The notes below the pieces were generated by a model. The model saw nothing but the letters and a program-made list of their open reading frames with translations. It did not search any database and was not told where the DNA came from. Below, piece by piece: positions 1-8,656 of a stretch of DNA of 35,382 bases. Within the stretch, counting starts at the first letter, position 1. Every line of letters begins with the position of its first letter. Source of the stretch: SZUA-365 sp049663345. GTDB taxonomy: Bacteria > Bacteroidota > Ignavibacteria > SZUA-365. Location of the stretch: NCBI GenBank assembly GCA_049663345.1, contig JBATDG010000076.1, forward strand, positions 1-35,382, in the 5' to 3' direction. The translations under genes were made by a program, and so were the position numbers.

Positions 1-128
1 TGAGGGGAATGAAGGGAATGAGGGGAATGAAGGGAATGAGGGGAATGAAGGGAATGAAGGGAATGAAGGGAATGAGGGGAATGAGGGGAATGAGGGAAAT
101 GAGGGGAATGAGGGGAATGAGGGGAATG
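1..128. repeat. 9-bp tandem repeat array, unit GAATGARGG, in frame inside the helicase gene
   Basis: About 13 head-to-tail copies of a 9-bp unit (GAATGAAGG or GAATGAGGG, one unit AAATGAGGG) run from the left edge to about position 128; the array may continue outside the window. In the frame of the downstream helicase (codons starting at position 2) it reads as repeated Glu-Gly-Asn with no stop. In another frame it reads Met-Lys/Arg-Gly, which gives a spurious open frame. Because the period is a multiple of three, copy-number changes would not break the helicase frame. Confidence 0.9.
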
Positions 129-3100
129 CATGGAGCCGGGAGAAATTTGCACCGCGAGCCGGAGAAACGCCGGGGCAGTACGTTCGGTGGCAGGCGGGGT
201 TGTGGACCGGAACGGAGCCGGAATTCTGGCCGGAGGATGATAAAGAGTTTGCGGTCCGGCTTTCCGCTGCATTGCGTACGGTGCCGTTCTTTCGTGCATT
301 GCTGCGGGCGCTGGGAGGGATGCCGCGGAGTCTGGACGAGCTGTATTCGGCGATCATCCCGGGCGGAGCAGGCGCTCCGCCGTCCCTTGCCGGAGCAGGC
401 GCTCCGCCGTCCCTTGCCGGAGCAGGCGCTCCGCCGTCCCTTGCCGGAGCTGGCGCTCCGCCGTCCCTTGCCGGAGCTGGCGCTCCGCCGTCCCTTGAGC
501 GAAGCTGGACGCGGGAATATTTCACGGCGGCGGTGGAGAGTATGGTGGCCTGTGTGTCGGCCGCGCGGGTGCGGGAAAACGGCGTGGATCGTCCTTTTCT
601 CCATGCACGGCTGCAGCTGTGGTTTCGCGAATTGCGCCGCATGGTCTGCACGGTGGGAGAGGAGCCGCGTCTGTATTTTTCCGATGAACTCCCCGCCGAA
701 CAGCTGCAGCGTTCCCTGCCGATGCTCCATTGCCGGGAATGCGGGGCGACGGCCTGGGGCGGAGTGCTGCCCGCAGCCGAGCAGCGTGTGCGCTCGGGTC
801 TGCAGCAATTCTACACCCGCTTCTTCAGCGCTGCGACGGATGTGGTCTTTCTCTTTCCTGAAGCGGATGCGCATGCCATGGGCGCCCCGCAGCATCATTT
901 CTGTCCCTCCTGCCTGACGCTGCATTCGCAGGAACAGGGGAGCAGCTGCTCGTACTGCGGTTCGGAAGAGGCAATCATTCCGGTGCTCGTCTGGAGCAAG
1001 ATTACCACCACCACTGAACGCAGCTACAGCCGGCATGACTGTCCCTACTGCGAAGGACGCGACAGCCTGACGATTTTCGGTTCCCGTGCCGCGAGTCTGA
1101 TCGCGGTGGTCAATGCCCAGCTGTTCGCTTCGCCGTTCAATGACGACAAGAAACTGCTCGCCTTTTCCGACTCGGTGCAGGACGCCTCGCATCGCGCCGG
1201 CTTCTTCACCGCACGTACCTACCGCTTCAATTTCCGCACGGCGCTGCTGCAGTTCATTCGCCACTCCGATACGGCGCTGACTCTCGAGGCGCTGCCGGCG
1301 GAATTCGTGCGGCATTATCGCGAAGAGTGGCCGATCGCGAAATTCATCGGCACGTTTATTCCGCCGGATATGGAATGGCTCGAGGATTACGAGCAATTCA
1401 AGGTCGAAGGGACGCTGCCGGACGACAGCGGTCTCCCTGCTTTGCTCGAGCGCCGCATCGCCTGGGAAATCAGCAGTGAGTTCGGTTTCAACGCACGCAT
1501 CGGCCGCACGCTGGAAAAGAGCGGCACCGGAGTGGCAGGACTCCGCGACGACATCCTCTCCTCGGTTTCCACGGCGCTGCTGAAGCGGTTGCACGAAGAG
1601 GTCGGCATTCTGCACGGAATGGATGAGCGCATGCTCCACCGTTTCATTCTCGGAATGCTGACGCAATTGAAGAACAAGGGCGCGGTGGATCTCGCGGATC
1701 TCCGTCCCTACGTCGAAGCCTGGGGCAATACGTATTTGCTCAACCGCACGGTGCATCTTCCCGGCTTCGGATCGAAATCGCGCACGCCTGCTTTTCTCAC
1801 CGACGGACGCAACGACCGCTTCGACCGGCTGCTGGCTTCGGGCGACCGCCGCAGCTGGTATCAGTCATGGCTGGTGAAATGCCTGGCACCGCTGAATGAA
1901 CTCGTCGAATCGTATGTCGAAGACATCTACCGCTCGACGCTCGAAGTGCTGGAAGCGCATGATGTGTTGCATAAGACCGTCTGCAAGCAGGGCAATGTGT
2001 GGGGTATCCGTCCTTCAGCGCTCGTGGTCACCCGGGAAGTGCTGCAGCTGCGCTGCCGTGCCTGCGGACATGCGGCCTCCGTTCCCGCCTCGCAGAGTGA
2101 GATCTGGATCGCCTCGCCATGCCTGCGCTTCGGCTGTGCCGGCAACTATGGTGAAGAGCTGCAGCGGGACGATTACTACGCGTCGCTGTATTCCTCGGGC
2201 GACATCGTACGGCTGGTCTCGCAGGAACACACGGGACTTCTCACCAGCGGCGTCCGCAAGGATGTCGAAGAGCGCTTCATGCATGGCACGCAGTCATGGG
2301 ATCCGAATCTTCTCAGCTGCACGCCCACGCTGGAAATGGGAGTGGATATCGGAGATCTTTCTTCTGTTATCCTTTGTTCGGTTCCCCCCTCGCAGGCGAA
2401 TTATGTGCAGCGCATCGGCCGCGCAGGACGCCGCGATGGCAACGCGCTGAATGTGACTGTGGCTGAGGCGCGTCCCCACGACCAGTATTTCTTCGCAGAA
2501 CCGCAGAGCATGATCAGCGGAGCCGTGACGCCTCCGGGCTGTTTCCTGAATGCTCCCGCCGTGCTCGAACGGCAGTTCGTCGGCTACTGCTTCGACCGCT
2601 GGGTGCAGTCCGGGGCGCAGGAAAAAGATCTGCCCACGAAGCTCGGCATGGTGCTCAAGGCCATGAAGCAGGGGGGAGCTGTCAGTGCGGTGACCATCGC
2701 TGCTGCAGATGCAGAGGGTCCCACTACTTCGGAATCACCCGCACCAGCAGTCTTTCCCTACAACCTGCTTTCTTTTATCGGAGCGCATCGCGATGAGCTG
2801 TTTGCGAGCTTCAGAGGATTGTTCTCAGCCGAACTTGACGAGCACACCCATGCGTATCTCCGGAGGTATGTGTACGGTGAGGACGGTGAAGGGGATCTGG
2901 GCTACCGCATCATCGAGCGTCTGAATCTGCAGCGGAGCGAAGTCAGCGATCTGGAGCTGCGCACGAAAACGCTGGCGAAGCTGATCAAGGAGTTGAAAGT
3001 CGATCCCGCGGCCGGTGCGTCCCGCGAGGAACGCCTGCACGATCTCGAGGCAGAGCGCTTCGGTCTGCAGGCAATTCTCCGCGAACTTAATGCGAAGCAT

Positions 3101-5800
3101 GTGCTGCAATTTTTCACCGATGAAGGTTTCCTTCCGAACTACGCCTTTCCGGAAAGCGGCATCATGCTGAGGTCGATCATTTACCGGCGGTCGGTGAAGC
3201 CCGGCGAAGCGGACGGTGCGCTGAAAAGCTGGTACTACGAATACGAGCGTCCCGCAGCCACGGCGCTGAAGGAACTGGCGCCGTCGAGCAATTTCTACGC
3301 GGGGGGACGCAAGGTCACGGTCGATCAGGTGAACATGCGCCTGTCCGAGCCGGAGGACTGGAGGTTTTGTCCCGTCTGTTCGCACGCGCAGCTCGAAAGC
3401 AGTGAAGGGAAGCAGGCGGGCTGTCCCCACTGCAGTGCTCCCGGCTGGAGCGATGCGAGCCAGCGCCGCCGCCTGCTGCGGCTGCGGCAGGTGATGGCCA
3501 CCACTTCCGACCGGAACAGCCGGTCGTGGGATGAAAGCGACGAACGTGCGCCTTCGTTCTTCGTCCGCGACACGCTGGTGCATCCCGATCCGTCGAGCAT
3601 CAGCAGCGCCTGGGCGCTGGATAATGAGGATGTCCCCTTCGGCTTCGAATTCGTCGGCCGTGCGCATTTCGTCGACATCAATTTCGGCGAAGAAAACGGA
3701 GACGGTGATCTGGTGAATATCGCGGGCAAGGAAATGCGTCGTCCAGGTTTTCCGATCTGCCGCGAATGCGGTCGCGTACAAAGCGAACGCAACCGGCGCA
3801 AGCACACCAGTACCTGCAAATTCCGCGACAAGGATGATCCCACGCTGTTCACCGAGACGCTGTACCTTTACCGGGAATTCACCACCGAGGCGATTCGCAT
3901 GCTGCTGCCAGCGACTTCGCTCGTCAATCCCGGACGCATGCTGCACACGTTCGTCGCAGCCCTTCTGCTCGGATTGCGTGAGAAATTCGCCGGCAATATT
4001 GACCATCTCCAGACGACGGTCATGCAGGAGCCCATACCAGGGAGCGGGATTTCTAAACACTACCTTGTCCTCTATGATGTGGTCCCTGGCGGCACCGGGT
4101 ATCTCAAAGAGCTGCTGCAATCCACCGACGTCTTGCGCGAAGTATTCGCTTTCGCGCTGCAGCGGGTTCGCAGCTGCGAATGCCATGAAGACCCGGCGCG
4201 CGATGGCTGCTACCGCTGCCTGTATGCCTATCGGCTGAGCAACGCGATGGCCGATATTTCGAGTGCCTTGGCCGAGGAGGTGCTGACCTCGCTCCTCCGT
4301 GCCTGGGACGGCCTGCACGCAGTCAAGAGCATCGACGAGATCACCATTATTCCTCTGATCGAAAGTGAGCTTGAGCGGCTGTTCCTCACCACGCTCCACG
4401 CCGCGCGACCACAGGATCATGCCGTGCAGATGAAGAAGGAGTTCTTTGGCTTCGAAAGCGGCTATCGTCTTCGGATGGCTGGCAGGGAATTCGCGCTGAT
4501 TCTTCAGAAGTATCTCGGCGGGGCTGACGGCGTTACCATACCCTCGCGCGCGGACTTCATCATCTATCCGCTCGATTCGGACAACCACGCAAAGCCTGTC
4601 GCTGTCTTCACCGATGGATTCGAATATCATGCTGCGCAGTGGCATGGCGCGGGCCGCGTCGGGTACGATCTCAATCAGCGCATGGCCATTCTTCGCAGCG
4701 GAGGATTCCGTGTGTGGTCGCTGACCTGGGACGATCTTCTCGCATACGAAAAAGCGACGCAGACCTCTGATAATCCGTTCACTGCCGTGCGTCCCGCCAC
4801 ACTCCATACCCTGCTCGCCCAACCATCCGTGCCGGCAGGGGTTCGGGCGCTGGACGGCGTGCACGCGAAAAATCCTTTTGCGCAGCTGCTCGCGTATCTC
4901 CTCACCGGCGACGATGAAGCGTGGGAGCAATACGCCACACGGCACGGCCTGAGCGGCATTGAAAACCGGAGCACTGTGTCTGAAACCGAGGCCGATGCGC
5001 GGCGCCAGCTGCTTTGGAATGCTTCGGGCGCGGAGTTCATCGCACCGTTCCTTTCGACCGATTCTGGAAAGGTGCTGTATGACGAGCGCATTATTCCTGC
5101 AGTCGAAGCCGGATCGGATGAATCCGTAGTGGGCATCGTATCACGCATGCTTCCGCTTCTGTCGGCGGCGGACAATTCGCAGTACCGTGATCTGCGCGTG
5201 CTGCTGCGCTTCTTCGACGGCGCGAAGCAGGCGGCGAATGAACAATACCGCGAGTGGTGGAATGCCATGCTGTCGGCCTTGAATTTCTATCAATTCATTC
5301 CGGGCTTTGCCATCATTGCCGACAGTGGTGTACTCGATGCTGCGGATGAGTGGCTGGACGGAGAGTCCTCAGCAGCTTCACCGAGCGGCCCTCCTTTCGC
5401 CGCACATAACACGCATTCCGGATATGGCGCGAATGCCATTACTGGGAGCGGCGATACTGGAAGCGGGGAAGTCGGGCATTCAACCGCCGAATGGCCGCTG
5501 CCTCTCGAGGAACTGCTTTCTCCCGACGCCATTGCAGCTGTTCATTCACTACAGGCAATGGGACTCCGCAGTGGCGATCTCATGTACGAACTGCTGATCG
5601 GTGGACGCGTCGCCGCACAGAGTCTGATGGCGTGGCAAGCGGAACGCATCGTTCTTTTGGAGAATGCCGATCCTGCCGCGGGACAGTGGGAGTCCGCCGG
5701 CTGGCTTGTCGTTATGCCGTCCACAGCCGAAGCAATGGCCGCTCAGATTCAGTTGAAAACCGCCATCCCCGGATTATCAGGAGAAACCGCGCATGCATGA
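2..5800 (+). CDS. Large SF2 DEAD/DEAH-type helicase with DUF1998 and a C-terminal nuclease-like domain (5' end outside window)
   Basis: The frame is open from the first bases, so I treat the gene as cut by the left edge. A TTG at 200 is a possible start, but the first RecA domain (Walker A, DExH) is absent and must lie upstream. Visible parts in order are: CxxC zinc clusters near 735, 905-960 and 1040; the linker motif LLAFSDSVQDAS near 1155; further Cys pairs near 2060-2150; helicase motif V (TPTLEMGVDIGD, near 2320); and motif VI (QRIGRAGRR, near 2408). These are followed by CPVC...CPHC near 3370-3435, CREC...C near 3760-3820, and the DUF1998 core DVVPGGTGYLKELL (near 4075) with its Cys cluster CECH...CYRCLYAYR (near 4175-4230). 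At 4550-4740 lies a Vsr/DUF559-like stretch (ADFIIYP, VAVFTDGFEYH, RVWSLTWDDL). MrfA, DrmA/DrmB and related repair or defence helicases share the helicase/DUF1998 layout. The stop overlaps the next start by 8 bp, implying coupling. The family call is firm; the cellular role is not known. Confidence 0.85.
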   Translation, partial: EGNEGNEGNEGNEGNEGNEGNEGNEGNEGNEGNEGNEGNEGNAWSREKFAPRAGETPGQYVRWQAGLWTGTEPEFWPEDDKEFAVRLSAALRTVPFFRALLRALGGMPRSLDELYSAIIPGGAGAPPSLAGAGAPPSLAGAGAPPSLAGAGAPPSLAGAGAPPSLERSWTREYFTAAVESMVACVSAARVRENGVDRPFLHARLQLWFRELRRMVCTVGEEPRLYFSDELPAEQLQRSLPMLHCRECGATAWGGVLPAAEQRVRSGLQQFYTRFFSAATDVVFLFPEADAHAMGAPQHHFCPSCLTLHSQEQGSSCSYCGSEEAIIPVLVWSKITTTTERSYSRHDCPYCEGRDSLTIFGSRAASLIAVVNAQLFASPFNDDKKLLAFSDSVQDASHRAGFFTARTYRFNFRTALLQFIRHSDTALTLEALPAEFVRHYREEWPIAKFIGTFIPPDMEWLEDYEQFKVEGTLPDDSGLPALLERRIAWEISSEFGFNARIGRTLEKSGTGVAGLRDDILSSVSTALLKRLHEEVGILHGMDERMLHRFILGMLTQLKNKGAVDLADLRPYVEAWGNTYLLNRTVHLPGFGSKSRTPAFLTDGRNDRFDRLLASGDRRSWYQSWLVKCLAPLNELVESYVEDIYRSTLEVLEAHDVLHKTVCKQGNVWGIRPSALVVTREVLQLRCRACGHAASVPASQSEIWIASPCLRFGCAGNYGEELQRDDYYASLYSSGDIVRLVSQEHTGLLTSGVRKDVEERFMHGTQSWDPNLLSCTPTLEMGVDIGDLSSVILCSVPPSQANYVQRIGRAGRRDGNALNVTVAEARPHDQYFFAEPQSMISGAVTPPGCFLNAPAVLERQFVGYCFDRWVQSGAQEKDLPTKLGMVLKAMKQGGAVSAVTIAAADAEGPTTSESPAPAVFPYNLLSFIGAHRDELFASFRGLFSAELDEHTHAYLRRYVYGEDGEGDLGYRIIERLNLQRSEVSDLELRTKTLAKLIKELKVDPAAGASREERLHDLEAERFGLQAILRELNAKHVLQFFTDEGFLPNYAFPESGIMLRSIIYRRSVKPGEADGALKSWYYEYERPAATALKELAPSSNFYAGGRKVTVDQVNMRLSEPEDWRFCPVCSHAQLESSEGKQAGCPHCSAPGWSDASQRRRLLRLRQVMATTSDRNSRSWDESDERAPSFFVRDTLVHPDPSSISSAWALDNEDVPFGFEFVGRAHFVDINFGEENGDGDLVNIAGKEMRRPGFPICRECGRVQSERNRRKHTSTCKFRDKDDPTLFTETLYLYREFTTEAIRMLLPATSLVNPGRMLHTFVAALLLGLREKFAGNIDHLQTTVMQEPIPGSGISKHYLVLYDVVPGGTGYLKELLQSTDVLREVFAFALQRVRSCECHEDPARDGCYRCLYAYRLSNAMADISSALAEEVLTSLLRAWDGLHAVKSIDEITIIPLIESELERLFLTTLHAARPQDHAVQMKKEFFGFESGYRLRMAGREFALILQKYLGGADGVTIPSRADFIIYPLDSDNHAKPVAVFTDGFEYHAAQWHGAGRVGYDLNQRMAILRSGGFRVWSLTWDDLLAYEKATQTSDNPFTAVRPATLHTLLAQPSVPAGVRALDGVHAKNPFAQLLAYLLTGDDEAWEQYATRHGLSGIENRSTVSETEADARRQLLWNASGAEFIAPFLSTDSGKVLYDERIIPAVEAGSDESVVGIVSRMLPLLSAADNSQYRDLRVLLRFFDGAKQAANEQYREWWNAMLSALNFYQFIPGFAIIADSGVLDAADEWLDGESSAASPSGPPFAAHNTHSGYGANAITGSGDTGSGEVGHSTAEWPLPLEELLSPDAIAAVHSLQAMGLRSGDLMYELLIGGRVAAQSLMAWQAERIVLLENADPAAGQWESAGWLVVMPSTAEAMAAQIQLKTAIPGLSGETAHA
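365..499. repeat. 27-bp tandem repeat, five units, coding for G-A-G-A-P-P-S-L-A
   Basis: Five consecutive 27-bp units (365-391, 392-418, 419-445, 446-472, 473-499) encode nine-residue repeats (Gly-Ala-Gly-Ala-Pro-Pro-Ser-Leu-Ala) inside the helicase. Units 4 and 5 carry one substitution (AGCTGG for AGCAGG) and the last unit ends GAG. Each unit contains the small inverted repeat GGAGC/GCTCC and resembles the GCGCGCC-GTCCC hairpin sequences found between genes at 9077 and elsewhere. The encoded peptide is low-complexity and probably a flexible linker. Confidence 0.95.
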
Positions 5801-7925
5801 CGTAGTACTGAGTCTCGGAAAGGATTTTCTGAAGGCGTTTAGCGCGCTTCCAAAGGCACAGCAGAAGAAGACGCAGGAGTTCATCGAGAAATTCAATGAG
5901 AACCCTGATTCACCGGGAATCAATCTCGAGAAGTTCATGAGCGTCGATGAGAATATGCGTTCAGTGCGGATTGACCGGGAGTATAGGGGAATCGTGCTGA
6001 AAGCGCCGCAGGGCAATCTGTTCATTTTGCTCTGGGTCGATCTTCATGATGATGCCTATGCCTGGGGAGCGAAAAAACGGGTGACTGTCAATGTCCACAC
6101 CGGCGCCCTGCAGCTGTGGGATGAGGAAATCGTGGGCGGACGGCTGCTGTCGGATGAACCTGCCGCGGTTGAAGAGTCCGTCGGCCTCTTCAAGGAATGC
6201 AAAGACAAGCAGCTGATCACGCTCGGCGTGCCGGAACCGCTGCTGTCGCTTGTGCGGAAGCTCAGAACGGAAGAGGATCTCGACGGCGTTGCAGAATATT
6301 TCCCGGAGGAGGCAGCCGAGGCGCTTTACGGCCTGGCCTCGGGCATGAGCTACGAAGAGACCTGGGCCGAGATCGAGGCGGGACGCGTCAGCAAAGCCGA
6401 GGAAGTTGATGCCGATGATTTCGCGGCCGCGATGCAGCACCCGGATTCCCAGCGCCGCTTTACCGTGGTCAGCGATGCTGCAGAGCTGCAGGAAATGCTC
6501 GATGCCCCCCTGGAACACTGGCGTGTTTTTCTCCATCCCTCGCAGCAGCAGGTGGTGAGGATGCAGGCCAACGGTCCAATGCGCGTGCTCGGCGGTGCGG
6601 GTACCGGCAAGACCGTCGCCGCGATGCATCGGGTGAAATGGCTGCTTGAGAATGTCGCTACCGATGATGCGCATCGCATTCTCGTCACGACATTCACCCG
6701 CAACCTCGCGATAGATATTCGCGAAAATCTGCGGCTGCTCTGCGGAGAGGAGCTTCTCCGGAAAGTGGAGGTCGTGAATATTGACGCCTGGGCGGACACT
6801 TTTCTCCGCAGTCAGGGCTGGGAATACGACATGCATTTTCAGAATGATAATCGGCAGCTATGGGAGGATGCGCTCGATCAGCGTCCCGCCGCTCCTGCGC
6901 TGCCCGATTCATTCTACCGCGAGGAATGGGATTTCGTTATACAGGAGCAAGCCATCCGAAATCTGGCGGAGTACCTCAAGGCCGCGCGTGTGGGACGCGG
7001 ACGGCGTCTGACTCCCGCCGACCGGAAGCGCATCTGGCCCGTTTTCGAAGCTTATCGCGAAGCCCTCGAAGAGCATGGAAAGCTTGAGCCCGATGACGTT
7101 CTCCGCGAGAGCCGGCTGCTGCTAGAGCGTCTGGGTGCCGTGCTCCCGTATCGCGCTGTGGTGATTGACGAAGCACAGGATATGAAGGCCGAGGTGTTTC
7201 GTCTTGTGCGGGCTATGCTGCCACCGCAGCCGAACGACATCTTCATTACCGGCGATCCGCATCAGAGAATTTACGGCAGACCGGTTGTGCTCGGCCAATG
7301 TGGAATGGAGATACGCGGCCGCTCACGCAATCTGCGCGTCAATTATCGCACGACGGAGGAAACCCGCCGCTGGGCGGTGGCTCTGCTGCACGGTGAACCG
7401 TTCGACGATCTCGATGGCGGAAGCGGTACTCAGGACGGCTATCGTTCGCTCATGCATGGCGATCCCCCGGTCTACCAGCACTGCGCCTCATTCAAGGAAG
7501 AAATCGAATTTCTCCGCGACATCCTTCAGGAGTTGAAGGCTGAGCAGGGAAATTACGGCAACGCCTGCATGGTGCTCAGGACAAACAAAATGACGGAGCG
7601 ATACATCGGGGCGCTGGAGATGGTGGATATCACCATTCACCCGCTCGGCCGGGATGGTATTGATGACCGCGAACACAAAGGATTGCGTGTGGCCACAATG
7701 CATCGTGTGAAGGGACTCGAGTTCGACTATATGATAATCGCGGGAATCAACGCGCAGAGCATGCCTCTGAAATGGGCTGTCGACGGCGCGAGCGATGATG
7801 TCGGCCGCCATCAGGTCGAGCTTATGGAGCGTTCCCTTCTCTACGTTGCCGCTACCCGCGCGAAAAAGCAGGTTTACATATCCGGTTCAGGCAAGGAGTC
7901 AGGTATGCTCGCTGCGCTTGTTTAG
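5793..7925 (+). CDS. UvrD/Rep-type SF1 helicase with an N-terminal RelE/ParE-like domain
   Basis: A 710-residue protein. The first ~110 residues look like a RelE/ParE-superfamily fold (FLKAFSALPKAQQKKTQEFI, later SVRIDREYRGIVLK and LFILLWVDLHDDAYAWG), which in toxins binds ribosomes or gyrase; here it is fused to a helicase. The SF1A motifs are complete: Walker A GGAGTGKT at residue ~267, motif Ia VTTFTRN, Walker B DEAQD at ~459, motif III GDPHQRIYG, motif IV NYRTTEETR, motif V MHRVKGLEFD, motif VI YVAATRAK. An ATP-driven 3'-5' helicase is therefore expected. The start is ATG 5793, with AGGAG at 5779-5783, overlapping the upstream helicase stop by 8 bp, so the two proteins are probably made in fixed ratio and may work together. 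No separate exonuclease domain is evident. Whether the RelE-like part is toxic, structural or regulatory is unknown. Confidence 0.88.
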   Translation: MHDVVLSLGKDFLKAFSALPKAQQKKTQEFIEKFNENPDSPGINLEKFMSVDENMRSVRIDREYRGIVLKAPQGNLFILLWVDLHDDAYAWGAKKRVTVNVHTGALQLWDEEIVGGRLLSDEPAAVEESVGLFKECKDKQLITLGVPEPLLSLVRKLRTEEDLDGVAEYFPEEAAEALYGLASGMSYEETWAEIEAGRVSKAEEVDADDFAAAMQHPDSQRRFTVVSDAAELQEMLDAPLEHWRVFLHPSQQQVVRMQANGPMRVLGGAGTGKTVAAMHRVKWLLENVATDDAHRILVTTFTRNLAIDIRENLRLLCGEELLRKVEVVNIDAWADTFLRSQGWEYDMHFQNDNRQLWEDALDQRPAAPALPDSFYREEWDFVIQEQAIRNLAEYLKAARVGRGRRLTPADRKRIWPVFEAYREALEEHGKLEPDDVLRESRLLLERLGAVLPYRAVVIDEAQDMKAEVFRLVRAMLPPQPNDIFITGDPHQRIYGRPVVLGQCGMEIRGRSRNLRVNYRTTEETRRWAVALLHGEPFDDLDGGSGTQDGYRSLMHGDPPVYQHCASFKEEIEFLRDILQELKAEQGNYGNACMVLRTNKMTERYIGALEMVDITIHPLGRDGIDDREHKGLRVATMHRVKGLEFDYMIIAGINAQSMPLKWAVDGASDDVGRHQVELMERSLLYVAATRAKKQVYISGSGKESGMLAALV

Positions 7926-8013
7926 GGTGAATCCCGCACGACAATCGGTCCCGTCGAGTTCATTCTCCGCGCACCTTCGAATTACGAACGGGTGCTGATA
8001 ATGCGGCTGGTGG

Positions 8014-8232
8014 CTAGCGCTCGCGTCCCTCGCGAATAGCGTCCACGATCTCTGCTGCTGTAAGGTTGAGGTCGACGCCTTCGACATCAAACGGGGAGCT
8101 TTTCAATGTTTCAGGCATGAGCAGGAACACCTGTCCATCGCGGCGGCGGATGCGCACCTGTCCATCCCGACGCGCGCGGTCGAGTACCTCAGCGAATTTT
8201 TGTCGCGCTTCCGAGTATGTGTATGTCGTCAT
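8014..8232 (-). CDS. Phd/YefM-like antitoxin
   Basis: A 72-residue protein beginning MTTYTYSEARQKFAEVLDRA, matching the N-terminal DNA-binding segment of the Phd/YefM antitoxin family. The C-terminal half (SPFDVEGVDLNLTAAEIVDAIREGR) would wrap around the toxin. The chosen ATG (8232-8230) forms an ATGA overlap with the toxin stop. A longer reading frame with a further start upstream exists but runs inside the toxin gene and lacks family similarity. It is expected to neutralise the PIN toxin and, with it, repress the operon at the palindrome at 8637-8656. The gene lies downstream of the toxin, the reverse of the usual order. Confidence 0.85.
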   Translation of the reverse strand: MTTYTYSEARQKFAEVLDRARRDGQVRIRRRDGQVFLLMPETLKSSPFDVEGVDLNLTAAEIVDAIREGRER

Positions 8233-8627
8233 GCTTCTACCTCCAGGATGGGGATGCCAAGGTTGATTGCCGCTTGTTTCAGGGTTGTATCGAGCGTGAG
8301 CAGCGGAGCCCGGTGTGCGCGCGCGCATTCGAGAACGTAGGCGTCATACGCGCAAAGGCCAGTGGCCTCCGCAATACCGAGGGACGCCCCCAGATCCACT
8401 TCAGTCAGACGCAAGGGTATGCGCAGATACGCGTTCACCGCATGCACCGCGGAAGATCGATGAATGCGTCCCCGGCGCATCATCGCGGAGAATGCATTCC
8501 CCACTTCCCAGTGCAATGAGGCAGGAGCCAGCAGCTCAGCCCCCTGCGTTGCCCGCAGTATCGCAGTCCTGTGCGGCTCGTTCGTGATAACCGAAATCAC
8601 AGCTGATGTGTCAATGACGATGCGCAT
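8229..8627 (-). CDS. vapC: PIN-domain ribonuclease toxin (VapC family)
   Basis: A 132-residue PIN domain from MRIVIDTSAVI. Candidate metal-binding acidic residues are D6, E41 (SLHWEVGNAF), D95 (CAYDAYVLECA) and D113 (LTLDTTL), matching the Mg-dependent RNase site of VapC toxins, which cleave tRNA or rRNA. An open frame extends 16 codons further upstream, but that segment would be encoded by the 20-bp palindrome, so ATG 8627-8625 is preferred. The toxin is the first gene of the operon and overlaps the antitoxin by four bases. Transcription converges on the helicase pair. All four acidic positions are present, so an active nuclease is expected. Confidence 0.88.
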   Translation of the reverse strand: MRIVIDTSAVISVITNEPHRTAILRATQGAELLAPASLHWEVGNAFSAMMRRGRIHRSSAVHAVNAYLRIPLRLTEVDLGASLGIAEATGLCAYDAYVLECARAHRAPLLTLDTTLKQAAINLGIPILEVEA

Positions 8628-8636
8628 GAGAAATCC

Positions 8637-8656
8637 TATTGTACAATTGTACAATA
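8637..8656. promoter_or_regulatory. Perfect 20-bp palindromic operator of the toxin-antitoxin operon
   Basis: TATTGTACAATTGTACAATA is identical to its own reverse complement over all 20 bases. It sits 9 bp upstream of the vapC start and immediately downstream of the -10 box, around the expected transcription start. This is the position and symmetry expected for autorepression by an antitoxin-toxin complex. Binding is inferred. Confidence 0.8.

Noticed and set aside
9..917. 302-residue Met/Lys/Gly-rich open frame at the left edge
   Set aside because: It is the second reading of the 9-bp repeat and then of the helicase gene in the wrong frame. It has no protein-like composition after the repeat.
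2825..4945. 706-residue reverse-strand open frame
   Set aside because: It lies wholly antisense to the helicase, whose zinc and DUF1998 motifs are clear. It has no ribosome binding site or recognisable motif and is explained by GC-rich codon bias.
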